Source: an uncultured Sulfolobales archaeon
GTDB lineage: Archaea; Thermoproteota; Thermoprotei_A; Sulfolobales; NBVN01
Reading direction: 5' to 3'
Length of the DNA: 64,000 bases
NCBI GenBank assembly: GCA_938073905.1
Contig: CALJEN010000002.1
Location: forward strand, 1 to 64,000
Positions 8,292 to 15,946 of this stretch are shown one piece after another. The notes under the pieces were generated by a model. That model saw nothing but the letters and a program-made list of their open reading frames with translations, made no database searches and had not been told where the DNA came from. How positions within the stretch are numbered: the first letter of the stretch is position 1; the number at the start of each line of letters is the position of its first letter. Position numbers and translations under genes: made by a program.

Positions 8292-8900
8292 GTGTTTCTG
8301 GCGAGCGCCGCGCTAGTAGTGGGCATGGCGATACTGGCCTACTTCGTGAGCTTCTCCTCGGTCCACTCACAGCAGGTCGACCTCGCGAACCTGGTCAGCT
8401 ACGAGTCCGCGGTCCAGGTGGTGAGGCTCGTGGCCTACGACAGCAGGAGCGGGACCGCGTGGCTGCTCCTGAGGAGGCTGGACGAGACCCCCAGGAACTT
8501 CGTGCTGCTGATCGAGGTCGACGGGGAGTTCCTCGAGTGCGAAAGTGTGTACGTGTTCGACGAGCTCAGGGACACCAACGGTCTGGTGTGCGACGGCGCG
8601 GACGGGGACTGCGTAGTCGCGTGCTCCTTCTACAGTGGGAGGGTCTCGTCCAGGGACGTCTTCGTGTGGACGAGGGACGGCCCCATGCCCCTCTACGACT
8701 ACCTCAGACGCCAGGCGCCCGAGCTGGTCAGTCCGCTACGGATCCCCCACCCGAGCCCGGCGGCGGGCTACCGAACACGTAACGTGGTCGTCGGGGTAAG
8801 GCTGAGCGAGCTGGAAGCGTCGGGGCTCAGGGTCTACCTCGGGGTGGACTACGGTGGGACGATACACGTAGCCAGGATATACGAGGTGAACCTCTCGTGA
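8292..8900 (+). CDS. Membrane-anchored surface protein, first gene of the pilin-like operon
   Basis: This is a 202-residue protein with one N-terminal hydrophobic helix (FLASAALVVGMAILAYFV) and an extracellular beta-rich remainder containing several cysteines. The frame stays open upstream as RRAQSPILTE, which with the helix looks like a class III pilin leader. However, no ATG, GTG or TTG exists there, so GTG 8292 is the only standard start. A non-standard start upstream would restore a pilin-type leader. It overlaps the next gene by 4 bases (GTGA), showing translational coupling. I recognise no named family; a minor pilin-like subunit is the best guess. Confidence 0.55.
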   Translation: MFLASAALVVGMAILAYFVSFSSVHSQQVDLANLVSYESAVQVVRLVAYDSRSGTAWLLLRRLDETPRNFVLLIEVDGEFLECESVYVFDELRDTNGLVCDGADGDCVVACSFYSGRVSSRDVFVWTRDGPMPLYDYLRRQAPELVSPLRIPHPSPAAGYRTRNVVVGVRLSELEASGLRVYLGVDYGGTIHVARIYEVNLS

Positions 8901-10540
8901 GACCCCGGAGGGGCACCTCGAACCTGATAATCGCGGTCCTGGTCATGACAGCCATAGCCGTGAGCCTACCGAGCCTCTTCCTCTACGTCTACGCGGGGAG
9001 GGTAAGGCAGGAGGTGAGGGCTCTCAGCTACCTGGAGGTGGAGGACAGGGCCAGGTACGTCGACATCGACGCGGTAGCCGTGGTGGACCGGGACGTCCTG
9101 GAGGTGGTGCTCTGGAACAGGGGCGGTAGGGAGGTAGCGATAGAGGGGGTGCTCGCGCTCTCGAGCTGCGGCGGCGAGAGGGCTATGCTGAGGCTGACCG
9201 GCTCGCCCGAAGTCCTCGGCCCGGGCTCGGTCTACCATCTGACCGTAGACCTAGCAAGCCGGGGCTGCGGCGTGGACGGGGTCTACGTCGTTACCTCGGA
9301 GCCCAGGGTCTACTCGGCCAGGCTCTACAACGCGGACATGATTGAGGAGCTCGCCCCGCCCACCGGCGGGGAGTTCGGGCCCCCGGTCTCCACGATCTAC
9401 GTCCTCGTACCCGTGGAGGTGCGCACCGCTCCGTGGGAGATAGCCGGCGTGCTGGGGGACGCCGGCTTCGTACTGGCCATGCCCGACAGCAGCACGAGCC
9501 CGTCGCGGCTCACCCTGCTGGACGGGTACGGTGCTCTCGCGGGAGGGATGAACAGCGCCTCCGGCAGGTGGGTCTCCCAGAGCAACTACACCGACGTGAC
9601 GCTGAGCGCCAACAGGGTCGAGGTCAGGAACGTGTTCCTGGGCTACGACCCGAGAGACCCCTCGAGGTACGTGCTGCTAGTCACGAACGACGGCCCCATC
9701 GGGCTGGGGATCGGCGGCAGCTCGGTGACTCTCTGCTCCGGCTACTCGGCCACGAGGGTGAAGGTGTACGGGTTCGCGAGCGGTGACCAGAGGGGGATAG
9801 TCCTCGTCGAGGGCGACTCTAGCAGGTTCGGGAGCGGAAGGTGGGTGAAGAGGCCGGACCAGGACGTGGCCAACCTCACCTTCCTGAACAATAGGAACAG
9901 GGGGCGGATCACCCTGAGCGGCCGGGCGGAGAGGGTCGAGGTCTACTGCTTCGTGGTAGGACAAGCGAGGGAGAGCGGCTACGCTCCCTACCTCCTCCTG
10001 ATGAACACAGACGGCTCCCGGAGAGCCGGCGTCCTGTTCACGACCATCGACGTCGTCTACGGGTGGAGCGCGAACCGCAACGACCTCTCTGGGAGTGGAG
10101 TAGCGCTCCAGGACTACTCCGCCAGGCCGCTGGCCCTGGTCTACAGGAGGCTCGCCATCGATAACAACGCCACCAAGGCGGTCCTAGTATCTCTCAACTA
10201 CAGGTTCCACGACAACGAGGGCGAGGACTTCCGCGGTGCGACCGTGGACCGCCCCGTGCTGATCCTCGGGCTCGTCGACGAGGAGGGCAGGGTCCTCTCC
10301 TACAGGAGCTTCACATTCAGAGAGCTCACGCGCTACGAGGACACGTACCCCCCGGCGGCCCAGGCGCAGAGCGCCCTGGCCCTGATCCCACTTCCACCCG
10401 CGGAATCGGTCGGCTACAGGAGGCTCTACGTCTTCATCATAATCCAAGACCCCTACCTCTACAACACCGGAAACACCAACCTGGACGACCTCGACCTGAC
10501 GGTGTACGTGGAGTCCCTGGCCGTGCTCCTCTTCGAGTAG
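8897..10540 (+). CDS. Large pilin-like surface protein A
   Basis: This is a 547-residue protein with a class III signal peptide: MRPRRG then TSNLIIAVLVMTAIAVSL, with cleavage expected after the glycine at residue 6. The mature protein would keep the hydrophobic helix as its N-terminus, as type IV pilins do, but it is three to four times larger than ordinary archaeal pilins. Its C-terminal third (APYLLLMNTDGSRRAG, later RFHDNEGEDF and QDPYLYNTGNTNLDDLDL) is clearly related in layout to the next two proteins. The start is GTG overlapping the previous stop; the next gene begins directly after its TAG. An adhesin or filament subunit is inferred. Confidence 0.65.
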   Translation: MRPRRGTSNLIIAVLVMTAIAVSLPSLFLYVYAGRVRQEVRALSYLEVEDRARYVDIDAVAVVDRDVLEVVLWNRGGREVAIEGVLALSSCGGERAMLRLTGSPEVLGPGSVYHLTVDLASRGCGVDGVYVVTSEPRVYSARLYNADMIEELAPPTGGEFGPPVSTIYVLVPVEVRTAPWEIAGVLGDAGFVLAMPDSSTSPSRLTLLDGYGALAGGMNSASGRWVSQSNYTDVTLSANRVEVRNVFLGYDPRDPSRYVLLVTNDGPIGLGIGGSSVTLCSGYSATRVKVYGFASGDQRGIVLVEGDSSRFGSGRWVKRPDQDVANLTFLNNRNRGRITLSGRAERVEVYCFVVGQARESGYAPYLLLMNTDGSRRAGVLFTTIDVVYGWSANRNDLSGSGVALQDYSARPLALVYRRLAIDNNATKAVLVSLNYRFHDNEGEDFRGATVDRPVLILGLVDEEGRVLSYRSFTFRELTRYEDTYPPAAQAQSALALIPLPPAESVGYRRLYVFIIIQDPYLYNTGNTNLDDLDLTVYVESLAVLLFE

Positions 10541-12058
10541 GTGATCGCGGTGGGGACCGAGCGCAGGCCTAGGCTCAGGAGGGGCGTCGGGGCCGCCGCC
10601 GGAGCGGCCCTAGCGGTGGCGGTGGTGGTGCTGGCGACACTCTTCGTCTACTCGACCTCCCTGAGGCCCACGACGGCGCCTCCGGACACCCTCCTCAGGG
10701 TGCTCGACGAACACCTGAGCAGGAGAGTGTCGATAGGCCCTTCGGCGTCCGGGTACTACGTGCTGAACTCGGGGAACTCCCCGGTCTCGGTGGAGTACCT
10801 GGTCCTCCGAGACTCGGGAGGCGCCCTGGTCCTCGTCAGGACCGGGAGGGGATCTGTCTGCTCGATGTATGACCCGGAGATCCCCCCGGGCGGCCTCTCG
10901 GTGGTCGAGTGCGGCAGCGGGCTCGAGCTCGTAGCGGTCGTCGCATCGGACGGCAGGGTCTTCGTCAGAGACCCCAGGCTCACCGCACCCCACCTGGTCC
11001 AGAGGGCCGTTCCACAGAGGCTCCTGCTCACTCCGGAGGTCGCGACCAGGCTGGAGCAGTACGTCGAGAGGATCTCCGAGGTGAGGGTGAACGCGTCGCT
11101 GGCCCTCGTGAAAGTTCTCGAGAGGCAGGGCGCTAGTGTGAGTGTGGAGGTGAACGCGTCGCTGGTGGTGGCCCTCAAGTCCCCATCGTCGCCGAACCTG
11201 TGGAACGTCCTGATCGTGGGCCACGGGGCCTATGGTCGCAGATCATACAGTCGAGTGGAGGTTCCGGGCGGGGGTCCTCTGAACCTGTCGAGGAGCGGAG
11301 CCCTGAGGTTCAGGATCAAGATCGAGGGCCTCTCGGCGGGGGTCCTCAGGGTAAACGGCAGCGATGTGAATTCGCCCGGAGTGTTCCCGTGTTCGGTGAA
11401 CCGTGGGAGGCAGTGCTGGGTCAGCATAGAGGGGGTGGTCGACAGGATCGCCGTGTACGTGAACGGGACTGCGCCGAGCGCAGACGTGGACCCGTACCCC
11501 TACTATATAACCGGAGACCTGGACGGGAACGGGTACCCGGAGTTCCTCCTGATAACCCAGGACTTCAGCGTGGGGAGCAGTGAGAGCCTGAACGACGTGG
11601 TCTCGACGACTGTGGGGAGCAGAGAGGTCGTGGACTCCACGCGCGGGCCCCTCAGGATAGTCTTCACCGACGCACCGATAAACAACAGCGTATATGCCGT
11701 AGCGGTCGTCAGCATGAGGATGGTCTTCTGGGACAGCTCCCTGGACGACGTAACGGATAACGACAACCGCGTCATAGTGAGGGTGGGGATATACGACCCG
11801 GGCGCGGGGAGGTACCTGTACTCCGTCAGCCTGAGCTACCACGAGCTGTGTAGGTACAGGTCCGTCAGGCCCATGACTTTCTCCTACGTGGTCAAGGACT
11901 TCGTACTCTACATCCCGTCGCCCGAGGAGGTGGGGAGCAGGCTCCTGTTCGTGGCAGTAGACGTAGCCGACCCCTACTCTAGGGAGGGGACCAGGAACGA
12001 TGCGGAAATAATAGTCGGGATAGAGTACGTAGCGGTGGTCCTGGGGGTTAGGGCATGA
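10541..12058 (+). CDS. Large pilin-like surface protein B with DxDGNG motif
   Basis: This is a 505-residue protein with an N-terminal basic leader and hydrophobic helix (RRGVGAAAGAALAVAVVVLATLFVY), a class III signal layout with a slightly longer leader than its neighbours. A C-terminal module begins near residue 318 with YPYYITGDLDGNGYPEFLLI, where DLDGNG is a calcium-loop-like motif (compare EF-hand/dockerin loops). It continues through DNDNRVIVRV to VADPYSREGTRNDAEIIVGIEYVAV. The same module with changes is found in the flanking genes A and C. It overlaps gene C by 4 bases. The function is not known; an extracellular calcium-stabilised adhesin or filament subunit is inferred. Confidence 0.63.
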   Translation: MIAVGTERRPRLRRGVGAAAGAALAVAVVVLATLFVYSTSLRPTTAPPDTLLRVLDEHLSRRVSIGPSASGYYVLNSGNSPVSVEYLVLRDSGGALVLVRTGRGSVCSMYDPEIPPGGLSVVECGSGLELVAVVASDGRVFVRDPRLTAPHLVQRAVPQRLLLTPEVATRLEQYVERISEVRVNASLALVKVLERQGASVSVEVNASLVVALKSPSSPNLWNVLIVGHGAYGRRSYSRVEVPGGGPLNLSRSGALRFRIKIEGLSAGVLRVNGSDVNSPGVFPCSVNRGRQCWVSIEGVVDRIAVYVNGTAPSADVDPYPYYITGDLDGNGYPEFLLITQDFSVGSSESLNDVVSTTVGSREVVDSTRGPLRIVFTDAPINNSVYAVAVVSMRMVFWDSSLDDVTDNDNRVIVRVGIYDPGAGRYLYSVSLSYHELCRYRSVRPMTFSYVVKDFVLYIPSPEEVGSRLLFVAVDVADPYSREGTRNDAEIIVGIEYVAVVLGVRA

Positions 12059-13695
12059 GGAGGGGTCTCTCCACTCTGCTCGCGGCCACGCTGGTTTCGG
12101 CCGTTGCTCTAGCCGCGTTCGCCTCGCTCTACGCCCTATCGCAGAGGAGAGCCCTCACCTCGGTCTCCGGCCTCGAGAGGCTCTCGGAGTACGTCCACCA
12201 GCACGAGGTGACGAGGCTGGCTATAGTGGTCACCGGGAGCGTCGCGCACGTCAGGAACCTGGGGAACAAGCCGGTCGAGCTAGAGCACCTGGTCCTCCTC
12301 CTGACCGACGGGTCTCTCAGGGTGGTCAGGCTCTCCGAGGGCGACCCGTGCTGGAGGCTGGACGTCGACGGGACGTGCTCTCTGGGCCTGGAGGAGGGCC
12401 TGCCGGTGGTGGCCGTGACGAGGTCGGGAGTCATAGTGTACCCCGAGAGAGTGGAGATGGTAGTCCCGACGGGCGAGGCGGCTCTGATAATACCCATAAC
12501 CTTCCCCTTCGCGAGCCTCAGCGAGTTCGCCGAGGAGTTCGGGGTGAGCCAAGATCTCGTGAACAAGCCCTACCCGGGGCGCAGCGGCGACGGCAAGAGG
12601 GGGGTCAGCGGGGAGACGCTGCTGATACTCCCGCGTGGTCGAGAGTCCGAGTACTTCAACGAGCTCGTCAGCACCGACTGCCCGGGCTCGAAGGACGCTA
12701 GGACGCCCTTCGGAGTCCTCGTCGTGGGCTACGATCCGAACTGGGTTCTGGAAAACAAGACCAGCCCGGGGCGCCCGCCCAGGTTCTCGATAATGTTCAC
12801 AGGCCCGCAGATGCCCGGGGAGAGGATCTGCACCAGGAAGGAGACCCTTCCCCTGACGCAGCAGGGCTTCAGGATCAAGATCCTCAACTTCACCGGGACC
12901 ATAAGGATCTACGACAGCAAGGGAGGTATCCTCGCCTGCTCCTCGTCCACCCCCGGCGAGTGCGGGAGCGCTAGGAGCGCGCTAGGCGTGTGGTACTACG
13001 GGATAGACCTGGGGTGGAGCGTGTACTTCCACGGGATCGCCGGCTACCTGGCCTACTACCAGAGGGCCCCCTCGGGGCAAGCGGAAGCGCAGGAGTCCAG
13101 CTACGAGCCCTACCTCTTCCTGGGCGACGTAGACGGGAACGGGGTGGTGGACCTCCTCTTCGTGACCGAGGACGCGTACTACGGAGACCGCACCAAGATC
13201 AACGACTCGAAAGACCTAGTGGACTACTCCACGGTGCCCCTGAGGCTCAAGCTGCTGAGAGTGGGCCGGGCTCTCGGCTACCCGGACGGCTCGGTAGACG
13301 GAAGCAGGTTCGCGGGGATCATCCTCTACGTCAACCTGCTGTTCCACGACAACTCGCACCCCGACGAGCGGCAGCTGGAGGACAACGACAGGACCGACTG
13401 GGTCATGAGGATCCTGCTGGTCGACGGGCAGGGCAACGAGTACGTGGTCAGGGAGTACAGGTACCAGGAGATATGCAACTACCACAAGACCCTGGTGAGG
13501 GACGTGCATAGGGACAACTACTTCGTCAAGATATCCCAGTCGGTCTTCGTGCCGATACCCTCGTCGGGGAGGTACTGGATAGCCATCGAGCTGCGCGACC
13601 CCTACTACCTCGAGAGACGAGACGGGTACTACATCAACGATGCGGACCTGACCGTCGGCATAGAGATAATCGGGGTACTGCCCCTAGCCAGGTAG
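12055..13695 (+). CDS. Large pilin-like surface protein C with DxDGNG motif
   Basis: This is a 546-residue protein starting MRRGLSTLLAATLVSAVALAAF, a compact class III signal peptide with RRG before the cleavage point. Near residue 355 is YEPYLFLGDVDGNGVVDLLF, the counterpart of the motif in protein B. The end of the protein (LLFHDNSHPDE, REYRYQEICNYHK, then LRDPYYLERRDGYYINDADL) aligns by eye with A and B. It starts with ATG overlapping the previous TGA. It is the last gene of the operon. No assembly ATPase, platform protein or prepilin peptidase is seen nearby. Confidence 0.65.
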   Translation: MRRGLSTLLAATLVSAVALAAFASLYALSQRRALTSVSGLERLSEYVHQHEVTRLAIVVTGSVAHVRNLGNKPVELEHLVLLLTDGSLRVVRLSEGDPCWRLDVDGTCSLGLEEGLPVVAVTRSGVIVYPERVEMVVPTGEAALIIPITFPFASLSEFAEEFGVSQDLVNKPYPGRSGDGKRGVSGETLLILPRGRESEYFNELVSTDCPGSKDARTPFGVLVVGYDPNWVLENKTSPGRPPRFSIMFTGPQMPGERICTRKETLPLTQQGFRIKILNFTGTIRIYDSKGGILACSSSTPGECGSARSALGVWYYGIDLGWSVYFHGIAGYLAYYQRAPSGQAEAQESSYEPYLFLGDVDGNGVVDLLFVTEDAYYGDRTKINDSKDLVDYSTVPLRLKLLRVGRALGYPDGSVDGSRFAGIILYVNLLFHDNSHPDERQLEDNDRTDWVMRILLVDGQGNEYVVREYRYQEICNYHKTLVRDVHRDNYFVKISQSVFVPIPSSGRYWIAIELRDPYYLERRDGYYINDADLTVGIEIIGVLPLAR

Positions 13696-13814
13696 GGAGG
13701 GCCGACCGGCGGGGAACCGCGGGGCCGAGGCCTCCCCGTACATCTTAGTCACCTTCCTTAGCACGCCAAGCAGTGCGTGCCGAAGGGTTCGGCTGCAGCT
13801 CCTAAATAGTAAAC

Positions 13815-13822
13815 TTTATATA
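13815..13822 (+). promoter_or_regulatory. Orphan strong TATA box
   Basis: TTTATATA is one of the best TATA boxes in the window. No coding frame follows: the first ATG codons lead to a stop after three codons. Initiation is expected near 13840-13847. Confidence 0.55.
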
Positions 13823-13839
13823 CTTCTCCCCAACACTAC

Positions 13840-14000
13840 ATGATGGCGGGATAGGCGCGCCCGGTATGTGGCGAAGCGAGTAAGCCGAATGGGCACGCTA
13901 TGAGGCGCTCGATGTGGGGTGCTTTACCGTTGCCCCCGAAAGCCACCGAGGCCTCCGAGGCCGAGGTGGAACGCGTAGTCACGAAGTGTTGACTACGCGA
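13840..14000 (+). ncRNA. Candidate structured non-coding RNA
   Basis: This is the only gap over 300 bases in the window (13696-14007), lying between two convergent genes. A strong TATA box is followed by about 160 bases with no usable ORF but with layered complementarity. GGGG/CCCC arms lie at 13916/13933. A symmetric hairpin at 13943-13969 has CCACC/GGTGG and GGCC/GGCC stems separated by facing GA/GA pairs, a tandem G-A arrangement also found in kink-turns. A 10-bp terminal hairpin lies at 13972-13999. I could not match it to RNase P RNA, 7S, 5S, a tRNA, or a clear C/D or H/ACA guide. The final hairpin may instead only be a terminator. Confidence 0.35.
13972..13999. terminator. 10-bp inverted repeat between convergent genes
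   Basis: CGCGTAGTCA and TGACTACGCG form a perfect 10-bp stem with an 8-base loop, ending 8 bases before the purP1 stop codon on the opposite strand. The position suits a bidirectional terminator, or the 3' hairpin of the candidate RNA. Confidence 0.45.
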
Positions 14001-14007
14001 CAACGGT

Positions 14008-15069
14008 CTACGTAAGCACCCTCTCCAGGGCTCCCCTCTCTCGAGCGAGCCTCACCTCCCTCGCTATCCTCCTCCCCACGCTCATAGGCTCGTCCCAGTA
14101 GAGGTAGGAGTACGGGCTGCCGTCCAGGTAGAGGTTCGTCCCGGCCACTATCCTTCCCGAGAACTCGAACACCCTTATGCGGGCCTCCCTGTCTATGACC
14201 CCCTCGAGGCAGAACGGCCCTATGATCCCCGGGGGCAGCAGCTCCCTAGTGGTCTTCAGGAACCTCATCCCGTACTCGTAGACCACCGGCAGGAGGCTCT
14301 CCCTCAGCACCAGCGGCAGGTTGCCCACGACCGTGAACGTCGGCTCGAGCCCGAGCTCTGCGAGGACCCTGAGGGGCATCCTCCTGAGACCGTCGACGTC
14401 CGACTCGTACCTCACGTCGGCGCCCGTTATCTCGAGGCGGTCTAGGACTGGACTGTAGAAGTAGTGGACGTAGGCCGTGACCCCGACCAGGTACTCCTGA
14501 ACCATGGCTTCGCTCGCGCTACTTATGTCGCCCCTCCTGACGGCCTCCTCCAGACCTCTCAGCACCTCCCGCCCCGAGGACGCTACGAAGTAGCCCCTCC
14601 CTCCCTTGGCTCCCGGGAGCTTGACTATCACGGGCCTGCCCGCGTCGCTCCCGGGTGGGAAGCTCTCCGGGGTCGGGACCCCGGACTTCCTGAGGAGCTC
14701 CATCTTGGCGTGCTGGTCTGCCTCCACGGCCAGCAGGCTCCTGAGACCGAAGATGGGTACCGGGACCCCCGTCGCGCAGTCGAGCCCGACGTACTCCACG
14801 AAGCTCCCGTGGGGGACCAGGACGGCACTGCTCTCGCGCAGGGCCCTCACCACGCGCTCGGAGCACAGGTCTCTCCACCTCTCCACGACCACCGCGCGGT
14901 CGACGAGGTGCTTGAACTGCTCGTAGAACCAGGCCCTGTCCTCGGTCACCACCAGCAGAGTACCGAGCCCCTCCTTCCTGGCTCCGTGGACTATCTGGAG
15001 GGAGCTGTGGCTGGCCAGCGTGGCTATCGTCAGCCTGTCGAGGTCGTAGCCCTCGAGCATTTCGCTCAC
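14008..15069 (-). CDS. purP: FAICAR synthetase PurP, copy 1
   Basis: PurP makes FAICAR from AICAR, formate and ATP; it is the archaeal, folate-independent replacement for the transformylase half of PurH. The 353-residue ATP-grasp protein shows the family N-terminus (TIATLASHSSLQIVHGARKEG near residue 15), FGLRSLLAVEADQHAKMELL near 107, VIVKLPGAKGGRGYF near 147 and the C-terminal GIIGPFCLEGVIDRE. It is about 35-40% similar by eye to the second PurP at 25025. Many archaea carry two PurP copies, of which one may have a different role. The start is GTG 15069, near-leaderless behind a TATA box at 15099; it is divergent from purC. Confidence 0.9.
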   Translation of the reverse strand: MSEMLEGYDLDRLTIATLASHSSLQIVHGARKEGLGTLLVVTEDRAWFYEQFKHLVDRAVVVERWRDLCSERVVRALRESSAVLVPHGSFVEYVGLDCATGVPVPIFGLRSLLAVEADQHAKMELLRKSGVPTPESFPPGSDAGRPVIVKLPGAKGGRGYFVASSGREVLRGLEEAVRRGDISSASEAMVQEYLVGVTAYVHYFYSPVLDRLEITGADVRYESDVDGLRRMPLRVLAELGLEPTFTVVGNLPLVLRESLLPVVYEYGMRFLKTTRELLPPGIIGPFCLEGVIDREARIRVFEFSGRIVAGTNLYLDGSPYSYLYWDEPMSVGRRIAREVRLARERGALERVLT

Positions 15070-15164
15070 GGACTCTCCCGGCTGTTATATGGACTGAGTT
15101 AAAAATAGCGGTTCTCCAAACTTTGTTAACATATATAAGTTAAAAACTTGAGCGGACTCTCCCG
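15069..15164. promoter_or_regulatory. Divergent purP1/purC control region with repeated 12-mer
   Basis: CGGACTCTCCCG occurs twice with no mismatch, at 15069-15080 and 15153-15164. The first copy lies between the purP1 TATA and its start; the second lies just upstream of the purC TATA. The string AGTTAAAAA also occurs twice (15098, 15139). This is the layout expected of operator sites for one regulator acting on both promoters. No known archaeal regulator motif is recognised. Confidence 0.4.
15099..15107 (-). promoter_or_regulatory. TATA box of purP1
   Basis: On the minus strand this reads ATTTTTAAC, about 30 bases before GTG 15069, which fits a leaderless or near-leaderless transcript. Confidence 0.5.
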
Positions 15165-15172
15165 AGGTGAAA

Positions 15173-15182
15173 GCTTATATTT
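15173..15182 (+). promoter_or_regulatory. TATA box of the purC operon
   Basis: GCTTATATTT lies about 40 bases before GTG 15218, which is preceded by a GAGGTC ribosome-binding motif. A second TATA-like string, ATATATAAG at 15131, lies further upstream. Confidence 0.5.
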
Positions 15183-15217
15183 TCACCCAAGATGTGCAAA
15201 AGTGAGGTCGAAGGCTC

Positions 15218-15925
15218 GTGCAGCTCGCGTACGAGGGTAAGAGTAAACGCGTTTACGTGAAAAACTCCGAAGAGCTCGTGTTCGAGTTCAAGGACGAGGT
15301 CACCGCGGCCGACGGCGCGGTCAGGGCGACGGCACTCGGGAAGGGAGCCCTCTGCGCCTCCGTCTCCGCCCACTTCTTCCGGGTCCTCGAGGAGTCCGGG
15401 ATCGAGACGCACTTCCTCGACTACGACGGCTCCAGGAGGATCACCGCCAGGAGGCTCGACATGGTCCCGCTGGAGGTGATAGTGAGGAACTTCTCGTACG
15501 GCTCCCTGCTCAAGAGGATGCCGCTCTACAGGGAGCTCGAGCCCCTCGACCCCCCGCTCATCGAGCTCCACTACAAGGACGACTCCCTCCACGACCCCCT
15601 CGTGCTACCCGAGGACGTCCTCAGGACGAAGATCCTCTCGGCTCCCGAGCTGGACGAGCTGGTCGGGAGGTCAGCGTCCGCGAACCGAGTCCTGGTGAGG
15701 TACTTCGAGTCCCTCGGTCTGAAGCTCGTCGACGTGAAGTTCGAGTTCGGGTTCGACGCGAGGCGGAGGCTCGTGCTGGCCGACGAGATCTCCGGTGACA
15801 CGTTCAGAGTCCTCGACGAGAGGGGGAGGCACCTGGACAAGGAGGTCTTCAGGAAGACGAGGAGGATCGAGGACCTGCTCGAGGCCTACCGAGAGCTCGC
15901 GTCCAGGCTCGGCCTGAGGGTGTAG
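15218..15925 (+). CDS. purC: SAICAR synthetase
   Basis: PurC joins CAIR and aspartate using ATP to give SAICAR. The 235-residue protein has the normal bacterial/archaeal length. Family motifs are YEGKSKRVY at the start, the VIVRNFSYGSLLKR core near residue 87, LVDVKFEFGFD and VLADEISGDTFRV near 185 (substrate and metal-binding region). It is the first gene of a tightly packed purine operon of nine genes running to 26137; the next start follows 21 bases after its stop. GTG 15218 has a good Shine-Dalgarno motif at about 8-14 bases upstream. Confidence 0.95.
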   Translation: MQLAYEGKSKRVYVKNSEELVFEFKDEVTAADGAVRATALGKGALCASVSAHFFRVLEESGIETHFLDYDGSRRITARRLDMVPLEVIVRNFSYGSLLKRMPLYRELEPLDPPLIELHYKDDSLHDPLVLPEDVLRTKILSAPELDELVGRSASANRVLVRYFESLGLKLVDVKFEFGFDARRRLVLADEISGDTFRVLDERGRHLDKEVFRKTRRIEDLLEAYRELASRLGLRV

Positions 15926-15946
15926 GAGCCGGGAGCTGGTTGGAGC

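Noticed and set aside
13780-13803. tRNA-like T-arm string GGGTTCGGCTGCAGCTCC
   Set aside because: No matching acceptor, D or anticodon arms can be built around it on either strand.
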